In this document: positions 34,487-45,261 of the stretch, one piece after another
How the letters are laid out: every line of letters begins with the position of its first letter
Numbering within the stretch: position 1 is the stretch's first letter
Position numbers and translations under genes: made by a program
Assembly: GCA_949361645.1 (NCBI GenBank)
Contig: OX442435.1
Coordinates: 5,735,696 to 5,799,695 of the forward strand
DNA length: 64,000 nucleotides
DNA from: Spongilla lacustris
Lineage: Eukaryota; Porifera; Demospongiae; Spongillida; Spongillidae
Direction of reading: 5' to 3'
Notes under the pieces: generated by a model
What the model was told of the DNA's origin: nothing
What the model saw: the letters and a program-made list of their open reading frames with translations, nothing else
Databases searched by the model: none

Positions 34487-35776
34487 AGAACATTTTTTTC
34501 CACATTTCATGTATTAATCATTAGTGTGCAAATAGCTATATTTGGAGAGTTACTTACCTGAAGACATTCAGCAGCGATATGGTGTCATTCCCAGGGTCCC
34601 TCTAACATACTCAGTTGGCACAATATAGGTAATTTCATCAATTTGTCTGGAAGTGTACAGGGAATGAATCAAGTATATTATTGAGCCTGTTACCTCGAGC
34701 TACTAAAAAGCAGATTCAGGTGAAATTTGGATAGCTGTCACAGAAGATCAAGCCATATGAGTTTTGCTTTATCTTCAATGATAGGTTGCTGTACACAAGC
34801 AAGAACCTTGACAGGGAAATAGCTTATAATTTATGGACATGGAGGATTTGGGCATCATTGCTCACACCAAAGGTAGACAAAAATTATATGACACCTTGAA
34901 GAGATTGGCGTAGCAGTGGGTAATAATCACAGGCATGACCTTGAAACCCACATGGCATCAGCAGTGTCTGTTTCAAAGGCTTTGTGTCAGATGGAACTGA
35001 AATTCCAAGCCAGGAATGGCTAGGCCTACAGTATCAAATGACTCCCCAACATACCCTCAATGTGCAGGTTCTTTATACTTACCTGGGAATACTCAAGTAT
35101 GGGTAATGGATACTACTGATGTAAATTCAATTAGTCACAGCATTTTCATTGTTCAAATATCCATAACGTTTCATTGGTGTTGCCTAACAGCAACGATTGC
35201 ATCACCAAAAAAATGCAATGTCATGTGGCCGCCGAGTAATACATCAGACTTTTTTCGTACAGTAATATAAACAAAAATAACTTGATCATGAGTTTTCTCG
35301 GAAGCTGTCTTCAGGTAGCATCCATCACCATAGACCATGATCAAAGACAAAATCATTAATTTTATGTCACTTCCAGAGTTCTTGGGTAGATGATGAACAA
35401 CCCCACTCCCCAAAATGAGGTCACCGTCATTGTTTTTCTTTTAACAAACAATTTGTTGCCCTTATTTACTACATGCGCGTTTGCGAATATACTAATTCTT
35501 GTATATAGTACATCCATACCATTATTACGTATACGCACAATTAGCGCAATAAATAACTTTGCTTTACGCCACAATAGTTATTGTAATGATAGATTTATCC
35601 CTTAGCGTCGTTCCCAGACCCCATTAACTGAGATGTACATAGAACAAGTTAGGACTCTGTAAAATACCATGCAATCAAAGCATTTCTTAAGCCTTTACAG
35701 GAAACTGCTTAATTTTCATACCATGCCAGTCCTCTTGTCATTATAACCACATGCATAATAACTCGTCTCAGATGTA

Positions 35777-35880
35777 ACGGTTTTCATGCGGACTATGGAC
35801 TACTATAGTTGCCGTTTTATTGACGCTGCCATTTGTATTCGGCAGTGAACTAATCAGTACTGCAACGAATTCATGTAAGG
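35777..35880 (+). pseudogene. Signal-peptide exon copy with disrupted start
   Basis: Matches the intact exon at 60920-61004 (TTGCCGTTTTATTGA, GCCATTTGTATTCGGC, GAATTCATGTAAGGA). Extra bases after ATGGACTACTATAG shift the ATG out of frame with the hydrophobic core. It lies about 0.7 kb upstream of the copy-2 exons, where a first exon would be expected. Confidence 0.6.
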
Positions 35881-36299
35881 AATGACGTATGTCTGATCGA
35901 GGATCGTTGATGGTATAATGCCATTGCTATTTTCATTCCTCGTAAAGGGTTCTGCATGTTTTTGCATGCATGTAGGCGTGGGGAGGGTGCGTGGGGAGCG
36001 GTAAAGATAGGCACTGGGGAAATTTTTATAAAATGCTCAAAAGATTATAATACTATTATCATTAGAAAGAGCTAAAAAAAGCTGCGTTTCACAGTACTTC
36101 GTTCGTCACCGTATCATACTTTGAAGTCCTACTCCTGTCAGGTTGTTCTCATCAAAACTCATGAAAATGTAAAAAGTGAAATAGATTCAGTAGTTTCCAT
36201 GGCCAGAGCTGGCCTGTTGATGAAGGGATCCAATACCAGTTGGATGTCACTACTATCCCTTTGCCCACATTAGTAAATGTGTAGTGCACTTTGAGACAT

Positions 36300-36460
36300 T
36301 GTCATCAGGTAAAGTACCCTCTCAAGTGTCCACCTATACCTTGCTGGGGGCTCAGACTGGGTGTCCACCAGACAACAGACCCATGGCAGTTGGGGAGATG
36401 TTAAGGAGGTTGATGGAGAAATGCCTATGTGCTATTATCAAGGACAAGGCGGGGAATAAT
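36300..36460 (+). pseudogene. Reverse-transcriptase fragment inside copy 2
   Basis: Encodes NRPMAVGEMLRRLMEKCLC and AIIKDKAGN, the same relic as in copy 1 with a few substitutions and a ~27-base deletion upstream. Confidence 0.65.
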
Positions 36461-36603
36461 TTATTTATTAATATTTGCATAGTGGTTTTGCTACACCTTA
36501 CTGTTGAATCATAAATACCACCCCAAAAAGGAAGGTGAATTTACAGCATAAAACACCCATAAACTACATGAACTTTAAACCTTCATTCATTGTTCTCATT
36601 GTA

Positions 36604-36775
36604 TTCCTTTTCAGTTTTTTACACCAACATCAAAATACAAAACTCATCTCTTCAACTGAATTTGGACATCATTTCAGACTCACTAGTGTTGCAGATTACC
36701 TCAGGTTGTGTGAACAAATCTACTGACGTTTATGTCAATGTAAGTGCAACTTTAAATTATAACAAACTAATGTAG
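36604..36775 (+). CDS. Putative extracellular exon, copy 2
   Basis: Counterpart of 33780-33957, in frame through SGCVNKSTDVYVNVSATLNY. It lacks about five codons in the middle relative to copy 1 and keeps the frame. Confidence 0.4.
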
Positions 36776-36825
36776 AGAAAACACCTGTGGTTATGTACAT
36801 GTATTGCAATTCTTTTCAGAAAAAA

Positions 36826-37011
36826 GTTAATTACTTCACTCCGGCCTCGAGCATTGTACTGCGCAGTATTTCAGAATGCACTTTAACCACACGCTGTGAA
36901 GTTTGTATAGTAGGATATAAGAGATCGAACTACGTATACAACAAAATTCTGAACACAAAAGTGGTATTTTCATTTGGTGAGCACATTATCCAAATCAATG
37001 TTGATTTATGA
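36826..37011 (+). CDS. Putative Cys-containing exon, copy 2
   Basis: Counterpart of 34000-34187, with SISECTLTTRCEVCIVGYKR and the same terminal strand. Two in-frame codons are inserted (Val-Tyr), so length changes respect the frame. Confidence 0.4.
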   Translation, partial: VNYFTPASSIVLRSISECTLTTRCEVCIVGYKRSNYVYNKILNTKVVFSFGEHIIQINVDL

Positions 37012-37048
37012 GGTAAACTTACATTCCAGACGCATACTGCGCTAACAG

Positions 37049-37310
37049 GTACTACAATATTTCATCAAGCTCTCACACAGTGTCTATTTCACAAGGTGAA
37101 GGTGCTTGCTTTGTCTGTACTCTACCTGGACAAAGCAGATCTGACATTTGGGAAGTGAATGGCCAGGATGTAGCTCAATACAGTAATGCAGTAGGAGCTC
37201 TGATAGTTGCCAATACCAGCACATTGTTTGGAGGCCCAACAATGACCTCCACACTTACATGTGGTACTAAAGAATACAACATGACTGTGACTATTATATA
37301 TGCAAGTTAG
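37049..37310 (+). CDS. Ig-like domain exon, copy 2
   Basis: Same acceptor and architecture as copy 1: YYNISSSSHTVSISQGEG, then GACFVCTLPG, IWEVNG, TLTCGTKEYN and MTVTIIYAS before TAG. The two copies differ at two residues or so (for example SVSI/TVTI). The strong conservation compared with the flanks suggests both were coding until recently. Confidence 0.5.
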
Positions 37311-38847
37311 AGAACATTTTTTTCCACATTTCATGTATTAATCATTAGTGTGGAAATAGCTATATTTTTGAGTGTTACTGACCTTATGACGTTCAGCCAC
37401 GATATGGTGTCCCTCTAACATACTCAGTTGGCACAATATAGGTAATTTCATCATTTTGTCTGCCGGAAGTGTACAGGGAATGAATCAAGTATATTATTGA
37501 CCCTGTTACCTGTTTACCATACATGAGCTACCTAAAAGCAGATGCAGGTGAAATTTGGACAGCTGTCACAGAAGGTCAAGCCATGTGAGTTTTGCTTTAT
37601 CTTCAATGATAGGTTGCTGTACACAAACAAGAACTTTGACAGGGAAATAGCTTATATTTTATAGACATGAGTATTTGGGCATCATTCCTGATATTTTGCT
37701 CACACCAAAGGTAGATAAAAATTATATAACATCTTGAAGAGCAATATTGGCGTAGCGTTGGCATTGGCGTTGAAACCCACATGGCATCAGCAGTGTCTGT
37801 TTGTGACGTGTGGGAAATATCAAAGGCTTTGTGTCAGATGGAACAGAAATTCCAAGCCAGGAATGGCTAGGCCTACAATATCAAATGACTCCCTAACATA
37901 CCCTCAATGTGCAGGTTCTAAATACTTATATGGGAAATGATGCAAATTCAGTTAGTCACAGCATTGTCATTGTTCAAAAATCATTGGTGTTGCCTAACAG
38001 CAACGATTGCATCACAAAAAAAATACAATGTCATGCATGTGACCGCCTAGTAATGAATTAGACTTATTTTGTACAATAATATAAACAAAGATAACTTGAT
38101 CATGAGTTTCTCGTAATCTGTCTTCAGTATAACAGCCGGATTAACATCCATCACCATGGACCATGATCAACGACGAAATTTATGTCGCGTCCCGAGTTCT
38201 TGGGTAGATGATTTAGAACAGACCCCACTGCCCAAAGTGAGGTCAGCGTCATTGTTTTACTTAACAAACAATTTGTTGCCCATATTTACTACATACGCGT
38301 ATGCAAATATACATGTATACATGTATACTAATTTGCGTAAATGTATATGTTTTGCGCAATCCCGGGATTGTCCTGCGCAAACCCTGGATCCATGGTTCAC
38401 AGATGTTTGCGGCTGGACAGTAGGTTGGATAATTAAGCGATACCATAATTTAGTATTAGCCACACAAAAAAATTCTAGCCGCATCTCATTATACGATATC
38501 TGTTTTTGCGAGCCTATATCATACTCGTCTTATGACATTCCAAGAAGAGAAAATGCTCATGAAAACACTCTACCACAGCTATACGTAAGCCATAATTGCC
38601 CAAGGACTACATTTATTATGAGTGGTTCTGCGCAGCCCGTTTTCACATCAATGTAACTTTGGCGGGAAAAGACGGGGTGTACTTGAGCGGTCTTTGTGGA
38701 CGAACCAACCGGTAGAAATCTGTAAGCGAGTAACATAATGATCAGCACACATAGGAGAGTATATACATATCGCTCATAAATAGCCGCCTTTTTTTTTTAA
38801 CCTCAGAATAAGGCCGGAGTTTTTATGAATAATTTCAGTATTTAAGA

Positions 38848-39108
38848 ATGGAGATACACGCAAAGAAAGTCGAAGAGCGATGCAGAGTGTGTGGCCGCTT
38901 CTTAGTGGAGGATAAAGCCAAAAAGAAGAGGAAAACATATAACTGCATACAGTTTGCAAAGGATTTGCATTCCAAATTCCTTATCAACACCTCCCTGGAC
39001 ACGCACCCACCCACCCACCATCCTTTTCTATCCAGTGATACCACAAACATGGGCCCAACAGTATTCCTTTTGAGTGGAAGGCCCACACAGAAGTTGACTG
39101 CATGGTGA
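38848..39108 (+). CDS. RAG1-N-like zinc-binding ORF, first part
   Basis: ATG-initiated, 86 codons: MEIHAKKVEERCRVCGRFLV, a Lys-rich linker, YNCIQFAKDLHSKF, then HPPTHHPF. The C-x2-C pair (CRVC), a later Cys and a His pair in an HP..HPF context resemble the conserved zinc-binding region N-terminal to the RING finger in RAG1 and RAG1-N-like transposon proteins. The similarity is from memory and short. The frame then enters Thr/Ser-rich sequence and stops. It may be an exon whose donor I cannot place, or a relic. Confidence 0.45.
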   Translation: MEIHAKKVEERCRVCGRFLVEDKAKKKRKTYNCIQFAKDLHSKFLINTSLDTHPPTHHPFLSSDTTNMGPTVFLLSGRPTQKLTAW

Positions 39109-39271
39109 TATTATAATTTTATATGCAGCATGTACATGTGTATGTTATAGTACTCAGATATGTCATCCTAAACCACCACATGCAGGCTGTCCAGCCCACA
39201 ATAGTGCAGCTCTGATTTACGTGGAATAGCCCCTGCCATGCAGACAGGCTTCTCAGCACAAGACCATATAC

Positions 39272-39754
39272 TTGCCAGTACCAACAATCCAGACGTATAC
39301 TGGACCAACTTCAGTGTCCCTTGTGCCTGACAATTGTGCACCACTGAACCATTGTAGCTACCATGTAGGGCATTGGCTGCATCGAAATATCATACACTGG
39401 TTCATGGCTTCCAACTGCAGTAAGATCAAGTGTCCATGCTACATCATGGACACTCCTTTGGCTCCTTCACCGCTGAAGCCCACACCACCATTCATTCAGA
39501 CCTTGCTAGTGGTACATTGCCAGCAAACATGTGGGAAGGAAATACGGGCTGGTGAGTACAGCACTCACAAGTGTGCAGAAAAACCTAGACCTTCAGACGC
39601 TGATGTGCAGACAGCATGTCACACAGTCACTGGCTTCCACCAGCTCTCAACCGATCGTCTGAGGGAGAAAGGAGCAGAGTCCATCCATACCAAGTTGACT
39701 TCTTGCAACGTACGTACCATTCGGTACATGACCCAGTTAGAAGACTGTCCTTGA
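39272..39754 (+). pseudogene. RAG1-N-like RING / zinc-finger remnant
   Basis: Frame-split. One frame has QCPLCLTIVHH (C-x2-C, near 39315). The main frame then has CSKIKCPCYI followed by PLKPTPPFIQTLLVVHCQQT and CGKEIRAGEYSTHKC. The order C-x2-C, CPxC, a conserved P....F...L..L.V.C spacer, then C...C...H..C follows the RING finger plus first zinc finger of the RAG1 N-terminal region. Frameshifts between the first and second parts mean it is broken, or spliced in a way I cannot see. It follows the CRVCG ORF in the expected order. Confidence 0.4.
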
Positions 39755-39891
39755 TTATGAAGGAGCACCTGCTTTCTATAGGTCCGCAAAACGTGGCAGC
39801 GATCCCTCCCCCTGATACGTATACCGTTAAATTCACGATATTTCAGCAATACGCATCTCTAGCCCAAAAAAAGGCGGCTATAAGTAGATAA

Positions 39892-40446
39892 TGGAATCAG
39901 TTAGTACCTTCTGTTATCTCTAAGATTTACTTGAATCAAAACTTTTTACCGGTCGGGAGCGTGGAAAACTTACTTCAAAGTGGAGAGGTACGTCGAGGGT
40001 TACCCGCTTTCACGAGCCATAACTTGCCGTAGCGTCAAAACTGTAACACGAGAAACGCAGTATTTGTAGGAAGATGATGCTTCTTTTGTTTCGAGGTTTT
40101 AAATGACGCTGGTATAATTCCTGTTTTTGTACAGGAGGCTCACGTTTCTTGGCTCTGGTTGCCTAGGACGTTGCTAAGGGAATACGTAATCATTTCAATA
40201 TTTCGGGTTATAAACCTACTGTCCACAAAATATATGGCCGCAAACACCTGTGGGTTTGTGGTACAAACCATGGATTGGCCGCGCAATCCTGGGATTGCTC
40301 GTACAACCATGGGATTGCCCTGCGCAAAGCATAGATCAGACATGTCTGCATGTAGTATATTTAATTAGCGATGGGTAACGAATAATGAGCACATCCACAT
40401 TACTTTATAACAAATAACATGCGTTTGCAGTACAAATAAAAGGCCT
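39892..40446. other. Non-coding stretch
   Basis: No supported gene. It contains the palindromic word family CAATCC(C/T)GGGATTG at about 40275, also seen at about 38358 and 47450. Confidence 0.35.
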
Positions 40447-40689
40447 ATGGTGTACAAATACACTGATGAGACACTGAGCACAATCTTGAAAATGTGGTCA
40501 GGTTCATTACATCTTGACAAGCAGTTCTTCATGTCTCCCTTTGTACAGTTGCTTGGCAAGCCTCCAATAATGCTACCAAATATGAAATACATTTCTCCTG
40601 AGATATCACTTTTTCCTCACCATCTCCAGTACCTGAAAAAATATATGGAGAGAAATTATTACATAACTCCTTCCAATTTCAGTGTGTAA
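40447..40689 (+). CDS. Small hypothetical ORF
   Basis: 80 codons with good coding-like composition (YTDETLSTILKMWSGSLHLD, SPEISLFPHHLQYLKKYMER) and a stop at the end of an exon-like stretch. No family recognised. It is convergent with the ParB-like gene, whose stop is 280 bases away. It could be the last exon of a gene whose earlier exons are not visible. Confidence 0.35.
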   Translation: MVYKYTDETLSTILKMWSGSLHLDKQFFMSPFVQLLGKPPIMLPNMKYISPEISLFPHHLQYLKKYMERNYYITPSNFSV

Positions 40690-40968
40690 ATTCCAATTTG
40701 AAATTTTCTGTTGCACAAAATGACTATTTCTGTGACATATTTTCAACGCGGCTTAAACCATTGACAAATAGCAGTTTATAAACCATTTCCATCAAACCAT
40801 ATTATTGATTCGCAACTTATTTTCAATTGTTTTGTTTGGAAATACTATGCATACATAGAAAGCTGACAGTATCCAATGTAAAAGATTGGAATGCTATACA
40901 GCCTGATATATAATGTATAATAATTGGATAATACAACAGGATATATGTAATACCCCTAGTGCTCATAA

Positions 40969-41123
40969 TCAATTCAACAATCCATATTCTTCACTGGGTT
41001 CACGTTGTTGTTCTCGTTCTTCTTCATCATCATTTCTATCTTCTCCATCTTTGGTTAGCTGGCTAACTAGCTCTGTTGCTGCTTCATGCAGTACCATAGC
41101 ATTCCATCCATTTTTCATGGCAA
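40969..41123 (-). CDS. Terminal exon of the ParB-like gene
   Basis: Minus-strand acceptor CATTCCTATAG, then 51 codons and TGA. It encodes AMKNGWNAMVLHEAATELVS followed by a Glu/Asp-rich tail (GEDRNDDEEEREQQREPSEE). It begins with a 2-nt split codon, which fits the single base left over by the exon ending at 41573. The acidic tail is typical of a nuclear or cytosolic protein end. Confidence 0.6.
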
Positions 41124-41229
41124 CTATAGGAATGGCTGAATGCAAACGGAAAATCAGGGTGCATGATTATGCATGCAATAAGTATATTCAATGCAAGGTA
41201 TGCATCTTTAGCATTTATACAATAAGCTT

Positions 41230-41545
41230 CGTACACTTGAAATTTCAAGTCTACCAAAGGCTGATATACCTCACTTTTGGAAGCATAGAAATTTCAAGTC
41301 TACCAAAGCTGATATACCTCACTGATAGATATGTCAAGTCTACCAAAGCTGATATACCTCACTTTTGAATGCGTTGACATATCTAGTCTACCAAAAGGCT
41401 GATATACTTTTGCTGTTTAGAAATTTCAAGTGTACCAAAGTTGTTTTATACCTCACTTTGGATGCTTAGAAATTTCAAGTCTACCAAAGCTGATAAACTT
41501 TACTTTTGGATGCGTAGAAATTTCAAGTCTACCAAAGCTGATACA
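41230..41545. repeat. ~50-bp minisatellite in an intron of the ParB-like gene
   Basis: Six or seven degenerate units containing AAATTTCAAGTCTACCAAAG and CTGATATACCTCACTTTTGG. It lies entirely between the donor at 41572 and the acceptor at 41124. Confidence 0.9.
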
Positions 41546-41572
41546 TATTGAGTGCCTGTAAGTATAACTCAC

Positions 41573-41981
41573 TTTTTTCTTTTCCACAGGACAGAACTAA
41601 ATCATTCTCAGTTGATAGACTGGAGATAAGTTCTTCATACATATTTGCACCAGTAAAAAGGTTATCCTGTTCCTTCTTTATGCAGGTCTTGTTCGAAACA
41701 GCAATCAGGAATGGTATCAAGACTTGCTTCAGCAAAGATCCTGAGGTGTTTGACATTATTTTGATTGTTTGAAAGTGTAATACATGTACCACAAAAGTAC
41801 CTGAAGGGGGATCCACTGATTGGTAGTATGCTGTCTGCACTAGCATATGTGCAGAACAAAGTTGCCTCTGCAGCTCACATAGCCCTTCCAGTTCATATGC
41901 TGATGTCAATACAACGAGAGAATATGTTGTAATGTTTGAAACTGTATTTATGGCCTTCACTGTCCGTAAATAGGATTCTAT
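41573..41981 (-). CDS. Two exons of the ParB-like gene with a 60-bp intron
   Basis: Minus-strand acceptor CATCTACAG at 41982. The first part (41981-41801) encodes IESYLRTVKAINTVSNITTY through SVDPPS. A 60-base, frame-preserving GT-AG intron is likely at 41800-41741 (GTACTTTT to CACCTCAG). The second part (41740-41573) encodes GSLLKQVLIPFLIAVSNKTC through LVLSCGKEK and ends at a GTGAGT donor. Reading through the intron is also open, so retention cannot be excluded. Phases agree on both sides (0 in, 1 out). No domain recognised; it looks helical. Confidence 0.6.
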
Positions 41982-42056
41982 CTGTAGATGAAATTTAGGA
42001 TATGTCATGTTCTATGTGCTAAATTGTTAATGCAAAAGAAACTCCAGCAAACTCAC

Positions 42057-42255
42057 GTTTTCACATTCTTCGCTATCCAAGACAAAGAAGGAGAGGCTAA
42101 AGACTGCAAAACATGGAATAGTTGTTCTGATGTCTTCGTAAGTAATTGAGGAAATACATTTTGGTACAAGGACAGTTGAGTATGTCCTTTCATCTGACCA
42201 CACAATAAGTGATTGTGCATTATTATCTGAGGGGCTTGAATGAGCTGTTTTCGAT
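42057..42255 (-). CDS. Exon of the ParB-like gene
   Basis: Acceptor ATTTCAATTTAG, donor AAAAC|GTGAGT. Phase requirements of both neighbours select the frame with SPSDNNAQSLIVWSDERTYS, SITYEDIRTTIPCFAVFSLS and LDSEECEN. A second frame is also open but does not fit. Function unknown. Confidence 0.55.
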
Positions 42256-42325
42256 CTAAATTGAAATATAAGATACATGTAACATAATGCAATAATTCAT
42301 TCATGTGGTATAAATATGTACACAC

Positions 42326-42741
42326 CTAACAGCCCTTGAGCAATAATCAGTAAAAGCAGCTGGGATTGGATTAAAGTTGCACTTCAGAAAAAGGTCGGAT
42401 AGTAATTTTGCATTGGCAAAATTAGGATATTTCTGTTGTGCCTCTTTCCAGTCTTTAGTGCCAACTAAAGATACAAATGATTCCAAGATTTTTTTCATTT
42501 TTTTTTGGTTGACGCAAGTTGAATTTAAGTACAGTTTCTCCACTTGCACATTTTTGTAACATTTCCGTACATTCTGTCTCACTGAATCCACGCAGACCAC
42601 GAAAGTTGCTTCCTTTGCAGTCCACCTTTGGTGCTGCAATTCCTTTGACTTTGATCTTTTCAAATGTTGTTACAATAACCCTGTACAATTCATAGTTTTT
42701 GTTGCTCAAAGTGGAGAGCATGAATACCATGTTGTCTTCTT
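42326..42741 (-). CDS. Exon of the ParB-like gene, frameshifted at an A run
   Basis: The 5' half is coding in one frame (EEDNMVFMLSTLSNKNYELY, then VDCKGSNFRGLRGFSETECT). The 3' half is coding in another (ILESFVSLVGTKDWKEAQQK, then LKCNFNPIPAAFTDYCSRAV). The switch falls at two A homopolymers (minus strand, about 42495-42512). The 3' half ends with AG in front of a GTGTGT donor, which joins the next exon in frame. A sequencing length error, a true indel or slippage could all explain it. Confidence 0.5.
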
Positions 42742-42983
42742 CTACCAGAAAAAAAAAAATTGTGGACACATTTTAAATCATACATATAGCTACAATACAA
42801 CTTACAGTCATCATAAGTGTGCTAGCACACGAACTTTTCCATTCGCTGTTTTTTTCTGGAGGTTCTTCCGTTAACGATTTTTTTTGCCATAGCATACAGC
42901 CGTAATCGACAAAGGTGAACCTTAGTGCAGAAAATATTTATATAAGTACAAGGAAAATACATCATGAATTTTATACAATGTAC

Positions 42984-43381
42984 CTTGTCCTGTGTTGTCA
43001 TTTTACAAGTGAAATCAGTTGCACGATTATGCCGAAGGGCTAAATGCTGTGCCTGTTCATCGGTCATACGAGAATACACACTCACTCGCCGTGATGAAAA
43101 CTGAGGGTCTTGTCTCAAATTGTCGTTTTTGTTTAACAATTGTTGCAGAGCTATTCTCGAATGATTTCCTCCAATGGTTTCACATGTGACAGCTTCTGGA
43201 TGTTTAGAATCAAATTGTTCGTCATCCCTTAGCCTAACAATTGCAATCATTGGGGCAACGTGACTTGTTCTGTTTTCAAGCATCTCCAACTTTAAACTGG
43301 CTACAAAGTGCTCATCAGGATCATGAATGCTGCGCTCCTTCCTTGGTGACAATAGGCAGCTAATAGGTAAGGCATAGTTTC
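42984..43381 (-). CDS. ParB/sulfiredoxin-like domain exon
   Basis: Acceptor TTATTCTACAG, 132 codons after a 2-nt split codon, donor GACAAG|GTACAT. After SLKLEMLENRTSHVAPMIAI comes TIGGNHSRIALQQLL, then RRVSVYSRMTDEQAQHLALR with HNRATDF. The order of a GGNHR-like loop followed by a helix, a V.VY strand, then S.EQA..LAL..N is the ParB N-terminal (ParB/Srx superfamily) pattern, where a G-E/N-x-R loop binds nucleotide. It is rare in animals outside sulfiredoxin, whose signature differs. Nuclease or CTPase activity cannot be inferred. Linking to the exon at 42741 needs one more exon (probably 42790-42930) whose frame I could not settle. Confidence 0.55.
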
Positions 43382-43514
43382 CTGTAGAATAATTGGTATA
43401 ATGATCATCAAGATTTTAATTGGTTGCGTGTATAAATTACTTAATTTCATGCCAATCAGCCCGAGACTAATTTCCATTGATTAACTATCATTTCTCTTTC
43501 CTCAAGTCCCTGAC

Positions 43515-43912
43515 TTTGAGGATGCTGGTCTGTCATCAAGAATGGTCGAGTCACCAGGCCAGTTCTTTACCAGATCAGTAATTAAAGTGCTCCCATTGTA
43601 ATATTTTGCATGGGTAAAATAAGATATAAGCAAATTTTAATTGATTTGGTGCAAGGTTCCAGCTAGGCCACCTCCTTGCCCCTCTCCTCTGATTGGCTCT
43701 GAAGAACAGGATTTGTCCATACCTATCCAATCATCAGTGATTAACCTTGTAGATAAAATCACAACTTGAACACGCACTTGAGGCTACAATATAGGTTAGT
43801 ACTTTAAATCCTGATGGATTTTAGTGGCACTGACTACATTTTGCTGTAGTGTTTTGTAAAGAACTGGCCTGGTGACTCGACCATTCTCGATGACAGACCA
43901 GCATCATCACAA
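43515..43912. mobile_element. ~400-bp inverted-repeat element
   Basis: A 50-base inverted pair: GATGCTGGTCTGTCATC..GAATGGTCGAGTCACCAGG at 43518-43571 and its complement at 43856-43910, with one mismatch. The interior is AT-rich and does not fold. It looks like a MITE, but no target duplication is clear. Confidence 0.6.
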
Positions 43913-45261
43913 ACTGAATATCCACACCCGTAGACCATGGAAGACATTCAAAGAATACTGAATCTATAAAACATACATACATACATAAATTAACAATGTT
44001 ATCTGTACATGCATGAGTAAGAGTTTTTTATTATTATTATTATTATTTTTTGTAACATATGTAATACATGACCTCATTGTTGACACTGTCATAAAAAACA
44101 CCATGCAATTTCCTAACACGGCTAGCACGGAGGTGTTATTAGAATCCTGAACAGATTTTTTTTTATTAACGATGAAAAATACTTGTCACATGTTTCTAAT
44201 GCTGGCTGGAGAACAGAGCAATCAAGAGTCAGTGTCCAAGTGCAACTTCACCCAAAACTTCAAACGGTCGGTACTAGTCCCATTTATAAGCGCAACTACC
44301 CAACAAACTAGCTCCCTGATTTCCTTTTTAACAAATACGGCTGTACTTCAGTTTACATACTTTTTAACTTCAAATTATGTATCGTGATGAGCCGGCGCTC
44401 ATAAGTAGGTACTTGTAAATCATTGCACGTGACGTTAAATCTGCATACCCAAAAATTACGTCAAAAATTGTGACTGGTTTTTGGGAAGGTTACGAGAGAT
44501 AGGTCGTTTTGAAAATGTTGTTCTCGATAGTTTAAGGATGATAAAACTTCAAATTTGCCCCGATCATAGAGGTTTGTACGCTCTTTCACACGGTGTTATG
44601 TATATAACCATGTGCAATACGAATGTTAAGGTGTACTGCTTTCTAATTAAAGTATACAATAAACATTGCCATATTTTTTCTTCCCATGATTGTACCTTCT
44701 TGAAAACATCAAAAAAGGTTGTAGACATGCCATTGCTATGTACCATGAAACTTTCAGGATGATCTAACGATGCGCAAAGGTCCATTTCCAGCACGCCATT
44801 GAATGTGTAACAACTATGGTATTACATGTCACATTAAGCTAGAATTTGGTTTTCTTAGTGTGTAACCAATCCTCTGTTAGAAGATGTGGTTGCTTTATTT
44901 AAAACACTGTTTTGTGTGAAATTATTTAATCTATTCTACCTTCCGGTATTATAATCATGCCTGTTTTTGATGACAATTTATCCGTACCACCTTTTAAACG
45001 ACTTGCATCGTTTCGTTGATCTATTGGTGTAATAATATGCAATTTTCAGAATTTTTGGACTGTGCTTAATATTTTATTTTTTGCTGGAGGTTACGTTAGT
45101 GAATAGCTGGACATCATTGCGTGTGCATGCCAACGTAATGGTGTTAAGTACTAGAGTCTAGTTGGGAATACATACAAAATTTGCAGAGGCTGATTATGCT
45201 AGACTTCTAACATCAGTAGCTTTATGAATTATGATTAGTCATGATATATTCAATTCCTTTT
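43913..45261. other. No supported gene
   Basis: AT-rich DNA with short ORFs (44172-44387, 44481-44762) that lack coding support. Confidence 0.35.

Larger units (their letters stand above)
33268..35480 (+). repeat. Segmental duplication, copy 1
   Basis: Aligns in direct orientation with 36115-38300 at high identity over RT fragment, coding-like exons and intergenic DNA. Small indels distinguish them: GGCCAGAGCTGGCC appears only in copy 2, and copy 1 has extra bases near 33283. Its 3' flank (35420-35990) is also related to 47500-48330. Confidence 0.85.
36115..38300 (+). repeat. Segmental duplication, copy 2
   Basis: Direct copy of 33268-35480, offset by about 2.85 kb. Both carry the RT fragment, the three exon-like ORFs, and the downstream stretch that starts CTTGATCATGAGTTT and ends near AACAAACAATTTGTTGCCC. 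Confidence 0.85.

Noticed and set aside
39619..39849. Minus-strand ORFs opposite the RAG1-N-like stretch
   Set aside because: Shadow frames without splice sites or recognisable motifs.
41236..41550. CRISPR-like array
   Set aside because: Units are degenerate and there are no unique spacers; it is an intronic minisatellite in a eukaryotic gene.
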